Assembly: GCF_023556315.2 (NCBI RefSeq)
Contig: NZ_CP116221.1
Location: forward strand, 1,871,001 to 1,935,000
Source of the DNA: Psychroserpens ponticola
GTDB lineage: Bacteria; Bacteroidota; Bacteroidia; Flavobacteriales; Flavobacteriaceae
Direction of reading: 5' to 3'
DNA: 64,000 bases
Each line of letters opens with the position of its first letter. Position 1 is the first letter of the stretch. The position numbers were made by a program, and so were the translations under genes. The notes beneath the pieces were generated by a model, which saw nothing but the letters and a program-made list of their open reading frames with translations, did not search any database and had not been told where the DNA came from. Below are positions 7,141 through 15,300 of the stretch, in pieces.

Positions 7141-7791
7141 GTGAAACAAACTGACTTCATAGCTGAATTAGAATTTTTAACTACCGAACAAGGTGGACGA
7201 AATAATCCTGCACATTCTGGTTATCGTCCTCATATTGAATTTGACAATTATCCAGATTATTTAACTTCTGGACAACAGACATATATTGGACAAAAAACTG
7301 TAGAATTAGGAACAAAAGTAAAAGCAGAAATAGCCATTATTGGTACAGAATATTTTTCAAAGAGACTTTATAAAAATATGGAATTCAAGTTTTGCGAAGG
7401 AAGTCGGACTATTGGTTTCGGAAAAATAATTGAGATTATAAATGCTGATTTAAAATGCGAAGATGATATTGACCAAAAAACTATAAATCTGAATTTATAT
7501 CCAACTGACATAAAAAATAGACTTAAATCTGATTATAGAAAAAACTACGGAGAAGCAATTTGGTGTATTCAAAAGGCATTAATCTCTAACAAAGATTTTC
7601 GGAGCAATAGAATTTTACGAGCATTAATATACACAGGAAATAAGGATATTGTTCATCTAAAAAAAATGATAGAACTCGCACGAACAGATTGGAGAGACCT
7701 ACTTTTGAACGCTGAATATGAGCATCCCAATAAAAGAGTTAGGAATTTTGACAACGAATTCGGAAAAGAAAATATAAAAGCCAGCAGGTAA
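7141..7791 (+). CDS. EF-Tu domain-3-like protein (copy 1)
   Basis: 216 residues from GTG at 7141; an upstream in-frame ATG at 7084 lies inside the attC site and is rejected. Residues 1-100 follow the EF-Tu C-terminal beta-barrel pattern: DFIAELEFLTTEQGGRNNP, SGYRPHIEFDNYPDY, a KVKAEIAIIGTEYF strand and FKFCEGSRTIGFGKIIEI. The GTPase domain and domain 2 are absent. Residues 110-216 are helical and unrecognised. The TAA stop is part of the R'' box (AGGTAAC). Function unknown; a tRNA- or EF-Tu-ligand-binding decoy, or an immunity factor against EF-Tu-targeting toxins, is speculation. Duplicate at 24071. Confidence 0.75.
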   Translation: MKQTDFIAELEFLTTEQGGRNNPAHSGYRPHIEFDNYPDYLTSGQQTYIGQKTVELGTKVKAEIAIIGTEYFSKRLYKNMEFKFCEGSRTIGFGKIIEIINADLKCEDDIDQKTINLNLYPTDIKNRLKSDYRKNYGEAIWCIQKALISNKDFRSNRILRALIYTGNKDIVHLKKMIELARTDWRDLLLNAEYEHPNKRVRNFDNEFGKENIKASR

Positions 7792-7919
7792 CAACGTGTA
7801 TAACTAATTGCTAGTCAGTGTTTACTCGGAAAATTCCTGCGGAATTTTCCACAGGTTCGGTTTCTTTTATTAACTTAGTTCCTGCCAACGCAACTAGCCA
7901 TAACACAAACACGTTGTAG
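7786..7919 (+). repeat. attC-like site 9 (type 1)
   Basis: R'' AGGTAAC (contains the stop of the upstream gene), R' GTTGTAG; right arm reads CCATAACACAAACAC, with one extra A compared with most sites. Confidence 0.9.
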
Positions 7920-7932
7920 CCAATGCGAGAAA

Positions 7933-8643
7933 ATGATTGCTAAAGACCAAAATATCGCTTTATTAACTGTTGCAAAAGCAGCCTCGGAAAATTCCGAATG
8001 GAAAGATTATGCCGATTATTGTATTGATAGAGAGAATGGTTTAAGAAAACAAGCATTCAAAAAACTTGCGGAATTTCTAAAATCAACTAAAAATTGGACA
8101 CTTGACCAGAAGATTGATTTTGCTAAATTCTTATTTCCATTTTTTGAGAATATTCAAGACGCGGATTATGGTCCATTCCCACAACCTTTGAGTGATAAAC
8201 TAATAAAACCGACATTAGAAGAATGGTGTGAAATTGAAATAATTGATAATAGACCATTTCGCTGGTTCGGGAAATATTACAAAAGTGAAGAGCATTTATT
8301 TAGGGCAATCGAATTAAATCCTGAAGATGATTTAGCGAGAGAAACGATTTTAAGTTGGTGGACTTACAACATTTATTACTCTATTCATCACTTACCAGAA
8401 GGCTATATTGGAAACCCTTCAGAGGACTTAAAACTTGCTGAAAAGATTGAGGAACAAATTTCCAAACTGACTGATAACAACCGAAAAGAATATTGGACGA
8501 AGGAATTGAATGAAGATTTGGAAATTATAGAAAATTATGTCGAATGGAAAAATTCAGGACATACTGATTTAGCAAAATGGGGAAAAGAAAACAATAAGAC
8601 AGTTGGTTATAATTTGACACGAAGTTATTACTATAAAAAATAA
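7933..8643 (+). CDS. Conserved cytoplasmic protein of unknown function
   Basis: 236 residues, no signal peptide or membrane segment. Soluble, mostly helical, Trp-rich, with a segment SEEHLFRAIELNPEDDLARE that looks like one TPR-like helix pair. I do not recognise the family. Start is 20 bases after the cassette crossover (GTTGTAGCC), and the cassette ends GGCTACAAC. No promoter seen. Confidence 0.7.
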   Translation: MIAKDQNIALLTVAKAASENSEWKDYADYCIDRENGLRKQAFKKLAEFLKSTKNWTLDQKIDFAKFLFPFFENIQDADYGPFPQPLSDKLIKPTLEEWCEIEIIDNRPFRWFGKYYKSEEHLFRAIELNPEDDLARETILSWWTYNIYYSIHHLPEGYIGNPSEDLKLAEKIEEQISKLTDNNRKEYWTKELNEDLEIIENYVEWKNSGHTDLAKWGKENNKTVGYNLTRSYYYKK

Positions 8644-8651
8644 AGCACTGG

Positions 8652-8786
8652 CTACAACAACGTGTATAATTAATTGCTTTGGCAAGTGCTTATTTGGAAA
8701 ATTCCTTCGGAATTTTCTCGCGTTCGTTTTTGTTTACTAAATTAGTTGCTTAAACACGCAACTAACCATACACAAAACCGTTGTGC
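8652..8786 (+). repeat. attC-like site 10 (type 2)
   Basis: R'' CTACAAC, R' GTTGTGC; opens the four-gene cassette. Confidence 0.9.
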
Positions 8787-9041
8787 ATAATGCGGAAATC
8801 GTGCTAAAACTGAACATTTGAACTAAAAAAGCCAACGCACAAACAGCACATTTGTTTTTTTGCCGACACACAATCCAACGCTGAAAAAACCAAAAGAGCT
8901 GTTTCTTGCCAATGCTCGAATTGACTCTAACATTAAACCAAAAAAAATAAGCAATTCATATAACAAAAAAACAATACATTCGTTGATAGGTATTGGTCTA
9001 ATTGTTGACTATAAATTTATGAATATTAATTAAAAGCAAAA

Positions 9042-9482
9042 ATGAAAAGAATAGTTGTGGTATTAATAGTAATGTTTGTAAGCGTAAGCGCAACAATGGC
9101 TCAGGAATGGCAAACAAATATTAACGATGCAAAAGAAATTGCATCAAAAGAAAGTAAACCCATAATATTAGTATTTCAAGGTTCAGATTGGTGTGCACCT
9201 TGTATCAAACTTGACAGAGAAATTTGGAGCACAGACACTTTTAAAAAGTATGCAAAAGATAATTATGTTATGCTAAAGGCAGATTTTCCTAGAAGAAAGA
9301 AAAACACATTGTCAGAAAAACAAACAAAAGCGAATGCATTACTTGCAGAAAAATACAATAAACAAGGTTTTTTTCCTTTTGTTGTAGTACTTGACTCTAA
9401 TGGCCAAGTGTTAGGAAAAAGTAGTTATAAAAAGACTACACCAGAAAATTATATTAAAGAATTAAACGCTTTTACAAAGTAA
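9042..9482 (+). CDS. Exported thioredoxin-like protein
   Basis: 146 residues. Signal peptide (ends SATMAQ), then a thioredoxin fold with the redox motif WCAPC (Cys51, Cys54) and the cis-Pro strand FFPFVVVLDSNGQ. Periplasmic disulfide reductase or isomerase type. First gene of a four-gene operon-like cassette; it ends one base before the ApbE start region. The 256-base leader lacks an exact TAnnTTTG box; the closest is TAAATTTA at 9012-9019. Probably acts with the downstream flavin-transfer genes, since the four families are commonly neighbours. Confidence 0.88.
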   Translation: MKRIVVVLIVMFVSVSATMAQEWQTNINDAKEIASKESKPIILVFQGSDWCAPCIKLDREIWSTDTFKKYAKDNYVMLKADFPRRKKNTLSEKQTKANALLAEKYNKQGFFPFVVVLDSNGQVLGKSSYKKTTPENYIKELNAFTK

Positions 9483-9483
9483 T

Positions 9484-10464
9484 TTGAAACATCTAATCAC
9501 TTTATTATTTTTATTCTCAACAATGGGTTGTACAGCACAACAACCATATAAGAGAACACTCAAATTAATGGGTAGTCGATTTGACATTACTGTTGTAGCA
9601 AACGATTCTATACAAGCAAACATATATATCGATACTGCTGTTGCAGAAATATCAAGAATTGAAAATTTAATTTCATCTTGGGATAATACTTCTCAAACAT
9701 CCGAAATTAATCGCAATGCAGGAATTAAACCTGTGAAAGTTGACAAAGAATTGTTTGATTTAATTGAAAGAGCAATAGGTATTTCAAAATTGACCGATGG
9801 TGCTTTTGACATTAGCTATGCTTCAATGGACAAAATTTGGAAGTTTGACGGAAGTATGACTAAAATGCCTTCAAAAGAGGAAATAATTTCTTCTGTAGAA
9901 AAAGTTGGCTATCAAAACATTGTTTTAGATAAAATGGATAGCACTGTTTTTCTTAAATTAGAAGGAATGAAAATTGGTTTTGGCGCTATTGGAAAAGGAT
10001 ATGCAGCTGATAAAGCAAAATCGCTTCTTATTTCAAAAGGTGTACCTTCTGGAATTATTAATGCTTCTGGAGATATGAATACTTGGGGAAAACAACCCAA
10101 TGGAGATGAATGGAAAGTTGCGATTACAAACCCAATGGATAAAAATAAAGTCTTTGCATTACTACCTATTACGAATGGAGCTGTAGTTACTTCTGGAAAT
10201 TATGAAAAATATGTAAACTTTAATGGCAAACGATACGCACATATTATAGACCCAAGAACTGGATATCCTTCTACTGGAATTATAAGTGTAACCGTTTTTG
10301 CACCTAAAGCAGAATTGGCAGATGCACTAGCAACTTCAGTATTTGTTATGGGAAAAGAAGCTGGTTTAGACCGCATTAATCAATTACCAAAAATAGAATG
10401 TATAATCATCGATGATAGAGGAAATATTACGAAATCAAAGAATATAGAAATAGATAAATTATGA
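9484..10464 (+). CDS. apbE: FAD:protein FMN transferase (ApbE family) lipoprotein
   Basis: 326 residues from a TTG start that directly follows the thioredoxin gene. Lipobox STMGCTA. ApbE signatures: MGSRFDITVV, FDISYASMDKIWKFDG, GFGAIGKGYAADKAKSLL, NASGDMNTWGKQPNG, YAHIIDPRTGYPS and ELADALATSVFVMG. The enzyme transfers FMN from FAD to a Thr of a target protein in the periplasm, with Mg2+. It overlaps the next gene by 4 bases. The flavinylated target is not obvious here. Full length for the family. Confidence 0.95.
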   Translation: MKHLITLLFLFSTMGCTAQQPYKRTLKLMGSRFDITVVANDSIQANIYIDTAVAEISRIENLISSWDNTSQTSEINRNAGIKPVKVDKELFDLIERAIGISKLTDGAFDISYASMDKIWKFDGSMTKMPSKEEIISSVEKVGYQNIVLDKMDSTVFLKLEGMKIGFGAIGKGYAADKAKSLLISKGVPSGIINASGDMNTWGKQPNGDEWKVAITNPMDKNKVFALLPITNGAVVTSGNYEKYVNFNGKRYAHIIDPRTGYPSTGIISVTVFAPKAELADALATSVFVMGKEAGLDRINQLPKIECIIIDDRGNITKSKNIEIDKL

Positions 10465-10673
10465 TTAAAAAATTTATATGCGTTGCATTAATATCTACTT
10501 GCTTTAGTAGTTGTGTTGTGGTTAAAGAATACGAAAAAGTAAATATAAATGACCCAGATATGGCATTGGCAGATAAGAAATGTGACCGAAATGTTTCTAC
10601 GATGCATTCATATCGTGAAGCAGCTGTAGGAGCAAATGGAGGGAAAACTGGAGGAGGCTGTGGCTGTAACTAA
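10461..10673 (+). CDS. DUF4266-type small lipoprotein
   Basis: 70 residues. Lipobox FSSCVV, then YEKVNINDPDMAL and a C-terminal Gly/Cys-rich tail (GGKTGGGCGCN). This is the DUF4266 pattern, usually found between ApbE and DUF3570 genes. Start overlaps the ApbE stop; the ORF overlaps the reading frame leading to DUF3570. Outer-membrane or periplasmic lipoprotein of unknown role; the Cys-rich tail could hold a cofactor or metal. Confidence 0.88.
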   Translation: MIKKFICVALISTCFSSCVVVKEYEKVNINDPDMALADKKCDRNVSTMHSYREAAVGANGGKTGGGCGCN

Positions 10674-10686
10674 TAAAACAAGAAAG

Positions 10687-12000
10687 TTGAAAAAATTTAT
10701 TTTGATATTATGCGTATTTGCTTTTGTTAAAACCTATTCGCAAACAACGCAAGACTCAACTAAAATTTATAAAAAACGTGTACTAGAAACTACAGAAGTA
10801 GATTTTCTAACAAGTTATTATTCTCAAGATGGAGATAATGCTGCGGTAAGTGGCGGAATAGGTACTGAAGAATTAACAGATATTACAGGAACCTTTGTAG
10901 TTTCAATACCTTTAAATGATGATGATGTACTAACCATTGATGCTGGAGTTTCTGCTTACACATCAGCATCTTCAAGTAACGTTGGACCTTTTGATGATGG
11001 ACCAGCAGACCCATTTCAAGCATCTTCTGGTGCATCAAGTAGCGACCTTTGGGTAAATTTAACAGGAAATTATAGTCATAGCTCTGACGACAGAAATGAT
11101 ATTTGGTCTGCAAAAATATCTATTTCATCAGAATACGATTATTTTTCAGCTGGTGTTGGTGGTAGTTACACAAAATTATTTAATGAAAAGAATACAGAAT
11201 TGAGTGTAAATGCAAATGTTTATATTGATACTTGGAACGCCATTTACCCAACTGAATTAAGACCATTTGGAGAGAACGGTAATGGTTTAAACAATAGTTT
11301 GTTCACACAAAACACAATTACAGGCAACACAAATTACAATCCTAGATTTAGTGAGTTTAAAGATGAAGGACGTAATTCTTATTCTTTAGGTTTTGGATTC
11401 TCTCAAATTCTTCACAAGAATGTACAAGGTTCGTTAGCATTAGATTTTGTGCAACAACAAGGTTTATTATCTACACCATTTCAAAGAGTGTATTTTAATG
11501 ATGTAGCAAATTCATTTATAGATAATTTTCAACTAGCAGATGCAATTGAGCGTTTGCCAGATTCAAGAATTAAAGTTGCTGTTGGTGGTCGTTTAAATTG
11601 GTATTTAAATGAAACATTTACAGTAAGAACATTCTATCGCTATTATTTTGATGATTGGGGAATATCTTCACATACTGCAAGTATTGAAGTTCCAATTAAA
11701 ATAACTGATAAGTTTACGTTGTATCCATCTTATAGATTTTATAACCAAACAGCAGCCGATTATTTTAGACCTTATGAAAGTGCTTTATCTACCGATGAGT
11801 TTTATACGTCTGATTATGACCTTTCCGAATATTCTGCTAACCAAATTGGTTTTGGAGTGTCTTATACAGATATTTTCGCAAAGGCACATATTTGGAAACT
11901 AGGTCTAAAAAATATTGACTTAAAATTTTATCAGTACGATAGAGATACATCTTTTAGTTCTAGTATTATCACAGCAGGATTTAAGTTCGTAATGGATTAA
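10687..12000 (+). CDS. DUF3570 outer-membrane beta-barrel protein
   Basis: 438 residues if started at TTG 10687, which places a clean signal peptide (KKFILILCVFAFVKTYSQ) at the N-terminus; an ATG at 10636 would add 17 residues overlapping DUF4266. Alternating strands and aromatic girdles, with a C-terminal strand ending in aromatic/hydrophobic residues (SSIITAGFKFVMD), indicate an outer-membrane barrel of the DUF3570 family. It is the fourth gene of the thioredoxin/ApbE/DUF4266/DUF3570 set, suggesting a surface-linked flavoprotein or redox function. Confidence 0.88.
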   Translation: MKKFILILCVFAFVKTYSQTTQDSTKIYKKRVLETTEVDFLTSYYSQDGDNAAVSGGIGTEELTDITGTFVVSIPLNDDDVLTIDAGVSAYTSASSSNVGPFDDGPADPFQASSGASSSDLWVNLTGNYSHSSDDRNDIWSAKISISSEYDYFSAGVGGSYTKLFNEKNTELSVNANVYIDTWNAIYPTELRPFGENGNGLNNSLFTQNTITGNTNYNPRFSEFKDEGRNSYSLGFGFSQILHKNVQGSLALDFVQQQGLLSTPFQRVYFNDVANSFIDNFQLADAIERLPDSRIKVAVGGRLNWYLNETFTVRTFYRYYFDDWGISSHTASIEVPIKITDKFTLYPSYRFYNQTAADYFRPYESALSTDEFYTSDYDLSEYSANQIGFGVSYTDIFAKAHIWKLGLKNIDLKFYQYDRDTSFSSSIITAGFKFVMD

Positions 12001-12018
12001 TTGAATATTGAAAATTTG

Positions 12019-12062
12019 TTAGTTTTATGCCAACGCTAAAAATCCATACACATTTGCAATTC
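12019..12062 (+). pseudogene. Degenerate 3' arm of an attC-like site
   Basis: Just after DUF3570, the sequence TTAGTTTTATGCCAACGC followed shortly by ATCCATACACA closely follows the normal right arm (TTAGTTCTTGCCAACGC ... GCCATACACA), but has no GTT core and no left arm. It looks like a decayed site, suggesting that the large cassette arose by fusion of smaller ones. Confidence 0.5.
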
Positions 12063-12168
12063 GCATCATCCAACGCTACACCAAAAATTACAAAAGAGTA
12101 TGTCCAACGCACACATTTGAACTAAATAAACAACATCAGAAAACCAAGCTGAACGTGAAAAGCACTAT

Positions 12169-12301
12169 GCACAACAACGTGTATAGTTAATAGCTTCTGC
12201 TGGCTAAGACGATGATCTTTGCGTACTTTTTATTATATTGTTGCTGCGGAAAAATAAGCGTGTACTTTTACGCTACTAACCATTACACGAACACGTTGCC
12301 T
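12169..12301 (+). repeat. attC-like site 11 (divergent)
   Basis: R'' GCACAAC, R' GTTGCCT. Outer boxes (AACGTGTAT ... CATTACACGAACACGTT) are kept, but the interior differs from all other types (TAGCTTCTGCTGGC ... CGCTACTAACC). Belongs to the four-gene cassette. Confidence 0.8.
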
Positions 12302-12317
12302 GTAATTTAACCAATCA

Positions 12318-13220
12318 ATGAACAGAATTCTAACTTCAATCATTTTTTTACTTTTTGTAAGTTTCGGATTTGCTCAAAACGGAAAACTAATCTCTAAAAA
12401 TTTAATTGATATTTCTAACACACCAATCTGGAATAGAATTTCTCAAGACAATAAATTATTTCCTGATTTTGAGCATCTCAAAAAATTGGATTTTTACTTT
12501 ATCACTTACGAAAGTGACAACCAAAAAGTTAGAGGATTATTAGTTGAACCAAAAAAAGATGGAAAATATCCAGTTGTAATTTTCAATCGTGGTGGAAATA
12601 GGGATTTTGCTCAATTAACAGTTGCAACTTTGATTATGTACACTTCCAAATTAGCGGAACAAGGTTATGTAATTATTGGTAGTAACTATCGAGAAAGGGA
12701 TGAATTTGGCGGAACTGAAATTAATGACGTGCTAAATTTAACAGAAACCGTAAAGGAAATTGAAAAAGCCGACTCGAATTGTATTGGAATGTTCGGTTGG
12801 TCGAGAGGTGGAATGATGACCTATTTGGCGTTACAAAAATCAGACAAAATAAAAACAGCTATTGTTGGGAATGGAGCATCCGACTTATTTGACACAGTTA
12901 ATTTTAGACCAAAAATGGAAACTAATGTATTTGCCGAATGTATTCCTGATTATTGGAAAAATAAAGAATCGGAATTAAAAAAAAGGTCAGTAATTTATTG
13001 GGCAGACGAATTAGATAAAAATAGCAGTCTTTTAATTTTGTGTGGAACAAATGACAAAAGAGTAAACCCTAAACAAGCTGATAAAATTGCAGAAAAACTA
13101 TCTGAAATCAATTATGATTTTGAATTAAGAAAATTTAACACAGACCATTACTTTTCAGATTATAAAACAGAATTGAACGAATTGGTAATTGAATGGTTTG
13201 ATAAACGATTGAAAAAATAA
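12318..13220 (+). CDS. Secreted alpha/beta hydrolase (prolyl-oligopeptidase-like)
   Basis: 300 residues. Signal peptide (ends SFGFAQ). Alpha/beta hydrolase fold: YPVVIFNRGGNRDF near the oxyanion hole, nucleophile elbow GWSRGG (Ser ~162), acid in CGTNDKRV (Asp ~246) and histidine in NTDHYF (~276), giving a complete Ser-Asp-His triad. Substrate unknown; peptidase S9-like or esterase. Sole gene of its cassette (GTTGCCTGTA ... TACAGGCAAC). Confidence 0.85.
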   Translation: MNRILTSIIFLLFVSFGFAQNGKLISKNLIDISNTPIWNRISQDNKLFPDFEHLKKLDFYFITYESDNQKVRGLLVEPKKDGKYPVVIFNRGGNRDFAQLTVATLIMYTSKLAEQGYVIIGSNYRERDEFGGTEINDVLNLTETVKEIEKADSNCIGMFGWSRGGMMTYLALQKSDKIKTAIVGNGASDLFDTVNFRPKMETNVFAECIPDYWKNKESELKKRSVIYWADELDKNSSLLILCGTNDKRVNPKQADKIAEKLSEINYDFELRKFNTDHYFSDYKTELNELVIEWFDKRLKK

Positions 13221-13227
13221 AAACTAC

Positions 13228-13362
13228 AGGCAACAACGTGTATAACTAATTGCTTGGTCTGTGCGTACTCGGAAAATCCTACGGATTTTCCTAAGGGTTA
13301 GTTTCTTTTTTGCTAACTTAGTTCTCGCCAACGCAACTAGCCATAACACGAACACGTTGGCA
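13228..13362 (+). repeat. attC-like site 12 (type 1)
   Basis: R'' AGGCAAC, R' GTTGGCA. Confidence 0.9.
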
Positions 13363-13382
13363 ACAATACAGAAGAACGCTGA

Positions 13383-14606
13383 ATGAATACAACTTTAAAG
13401 GGAGACATTTTTGAAAAAAGGGTTTTTGATTTACTCAAAGAACTTTTAGAAAACGATGAGTTCTATTTGAGTAGAAATCATAGTGAAATTTTCGCTAAAA
13501 AAGGTTATCCATCAGAGAGACGAAAAAGCGACATAATATTCGATATAACTATAGAATCTTATATACCAAACGCAGAACAGTATTCTCATTTGACAGTCTT
13601 TGAATGTAAAGATTTGAATAAAAATGTTTCTGTCGATGACATAGAAGAATTTGAATCGAAATTAAGACAAGTTGGCGAACACGATACCAAAGGAATTATG
13701 GTATCAACAAAAGGCTTTGCTAAAAGAACAATAAATATAGCTAAATCTTTGAAAATTGGACTTTTAAAGGTTCAATCAAACAATCAACTTGATTGGATTA
13801 ATTTCCGTAAAGATAAATTCAAACAGGAAATAGAATTTGAGGATAATAATTCGGAACCATTTTTGGCTTCAGTCAATAATAAGGTTTTAACTAACCTAGC
13901 CGATTTATTACTTGAATTGAAAATAATTGATTCCTACACGCACAAAGAAAAGTACATAAACATTCCATATCTGACTGAAAAACGTATCGAAGGAATTGTA
14001 GAAAGACTTTACGGATACGATATTCACGAAAATTACTGTTTGGATACTCAAAAATTATGTGAATTTATTGAATCAAAATATCCTGTCAAATTTGAATTCA
14101 ACAACCTAACTGATGACATTTTAGGGAAAATTGAATTCAATCCAATGAAAATTACTGTTGACAAAAATTTAGAAGAAAACCGTTTAAGATTTACACTTTG
14201 TCACGAAATTGGTCATTTAATTTTACACGGAAAATTATTAGAAAATAGTATTGATAAAAAAGAAGATAATGATTATAGTTTATCTCTAAAATATTACGTT
14301 TCTGATATGTCAAATAGACGATTAGAAATACAAGCAAATATTTTTGCAAGTCATTTATTAATTCCACTAAATCCGTTATTAAAAGAAGTTTCAAAATACT
14401 TTGCAAAAGAGAGAATACATAAAAGTTATCTCTATTTGGATAATCAACCTGTAAACAGACTTTTAGTTCTGAATTTATTAAACAAGCTATCTATAAAATT
14501 TAAAGCATCGAATGAGTCCATTAAGATTAGATTAATTGCTTTGAATTTACTCAAAGACGAAACCAATTTTTCGTTTAAGCAATTATTAAAAAACAGAACT
14601 CGATGA
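13383..14606 (+). CDS. Mrr-like nuclease domain fused to ImmA/IrrE zinc peptidase
   Basis: 407 residues. Residues ~1-125 look like a restriction-endonuclease (Mrr/PD-(D/E)XK) domain: GDIFEKRVFDLLKE, RRKSDIIFDI (Asp ~48), TVFECKDL (Glu-x-Lys ~74-76) and KGIMVSTKGFAKRTINIA. Residues ~210-407 contain an ImmA/IrrE-type metallopeptidase with LCHEIGHLILHG (HExxH ~274-278) and a later RRLEIQANIFASHLLIP, where Glu is the likely third ligand. The pairing of a nuclease with a regulator-cleaving peptidase fits a self-regulated defence protein; that role is inference. Single gene of its cassette, no promoter seen. Confidence 0.82.
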   Translation: MNTTLKGDIFEKRVFDLLKELLENDEFYLSRNHSEIFAKKGYPSERRKSDIIFDITIESYIPNAEQYSHLTVFECKDLNKNVSVDDIEEFESKLRQVGEHDTKGIMVSTKGFAKRTINIAKSLKIGLLKVQSNNQLDWINFRKDKFKQEIEFEDNNSEPFLASVNNKVLTNLADLLLELKIIDSYTHKEKYINIPYLTEKRIEGIVERLYGYDIHENYCLDTQKLCEFIESKYPVKFEFNNLTDDILGKIEFNPMKITVDKNLEENRLRFTLCHEIGHLILHGKLLENSIDKKEDNDYSLSLKYYVSDMSNRRLEIQANIFASHLLIPLNPLLKEVSKYFAKERIHKSYLYLDNQPVNRLLVLNLLNKLSIKFKASNESIKIRLIALNLLKDETNFSFKQLLKNRTR

Positions 14607-14616
14607 AAAGTACTAT

Positions 14617-14748
14617 TGCCAACAACGTGTATAGTCAATTGCTTGGTCTGTGTGTACTCGGAAAATCCTACGGATTTCCCTCTGGTTCGTTTTCTTTTAC
14701 TAACTTAGTTCTAGCCAACGCAACTAACCATACACGAACACGTTGGTA
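14617..14748 (+). repeat. attC-like site 13 (type 1)
   Basis: R'' TGCCAAC, R' GTTGGTA. Confidence 0.9.
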
Positions 14749-15157
14749 ACAATAGCTCCGAAATTGTAACTCCAAGTGTTACAGAGTTACTATAATTACA
14801 ACTTCGGAACTATTGCCACTCTTACTCTTAAAGTTGAAAGCTTACTCAAAATCTAAAAATCATTGTGGCGAAAAAAAGCCTGGTTTTCTTTTCGCGATTT
14901 TTTTTGAGGTTAAAACACATTCACTAAAAAACTATTCTGAGAAAATTTTTATTTGAGTTTGAGAAAGCTTACGGAAATAATCACTCAAACGTAAAAAGAT
15001 GATCACTCAAATTCTTTATTTTAAAGAGGAGCTTTAATCTAATTTTGTACAATTTTCTTTTATTAGAAAAATCTATCATACATGTATGAAAATTCACTCC
15101 TGCTCCAACACTCTAATCTGAATGTGATTACTCAGATGTGTCGCTACAGTTGCCAAC
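14742..15157 (+). repeat. ORF-less cassette NC-B, copy 1
   Basis: No ORF of useful length on either strand. The 5' end (14745-14817) folds into a long hairpin: GGTAACAATAGCTCCGAAAT pairs with the strand ending CTTCGGAACTATTGCC. The interior carries repeated ACTCAAA words and the palindrome-like ATACATGTAT near 15080. The 3' end is TGTGTCGCTACAG followed by R''. Three more copies at 18617, 35274 and 40515 are highly similar. Function unknown; a structured RNA or DNA element is the main possibility. Confidence 0.8.
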
Positions 15158-15284
15158 AACGTGTATAACCAATTGCTTGGTTTGTGTGTACTCGGAAATT
15201 CCTATCGGAATTTCCTATTGGTTCGTTTTCTTTTGTTAACTTAGTTCTTGCCAACGCAACCAGCCATACACAAAACCGTTCTAC
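15151..15284 (+). repeat. attC-like site 14 (type 1)
   Basis: R'' TGCCAAC, R' GTTCTAC (the only site in the window whose base after GTT is a pyrimidine). Confidence 0.9.
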
Positions 15285-15300
15285 TCAATTTAACAGACCA

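Noticed and set aside
8786-9041. Promoter ahead of the thioredoxin/ApbE cassette
   Set aside because: Only a 7-of-8 match (TAAATTTA) without a well-spaced TTTG; too weak to annotate.
15030-15060. TAnnTTTG promoter in NC-B cassettes (TAATTTTG at about 15039)
   Set aside because: The match is lost in two of the four copies (TAATTTGG), so it is not conserved; I do not call it a promoter.
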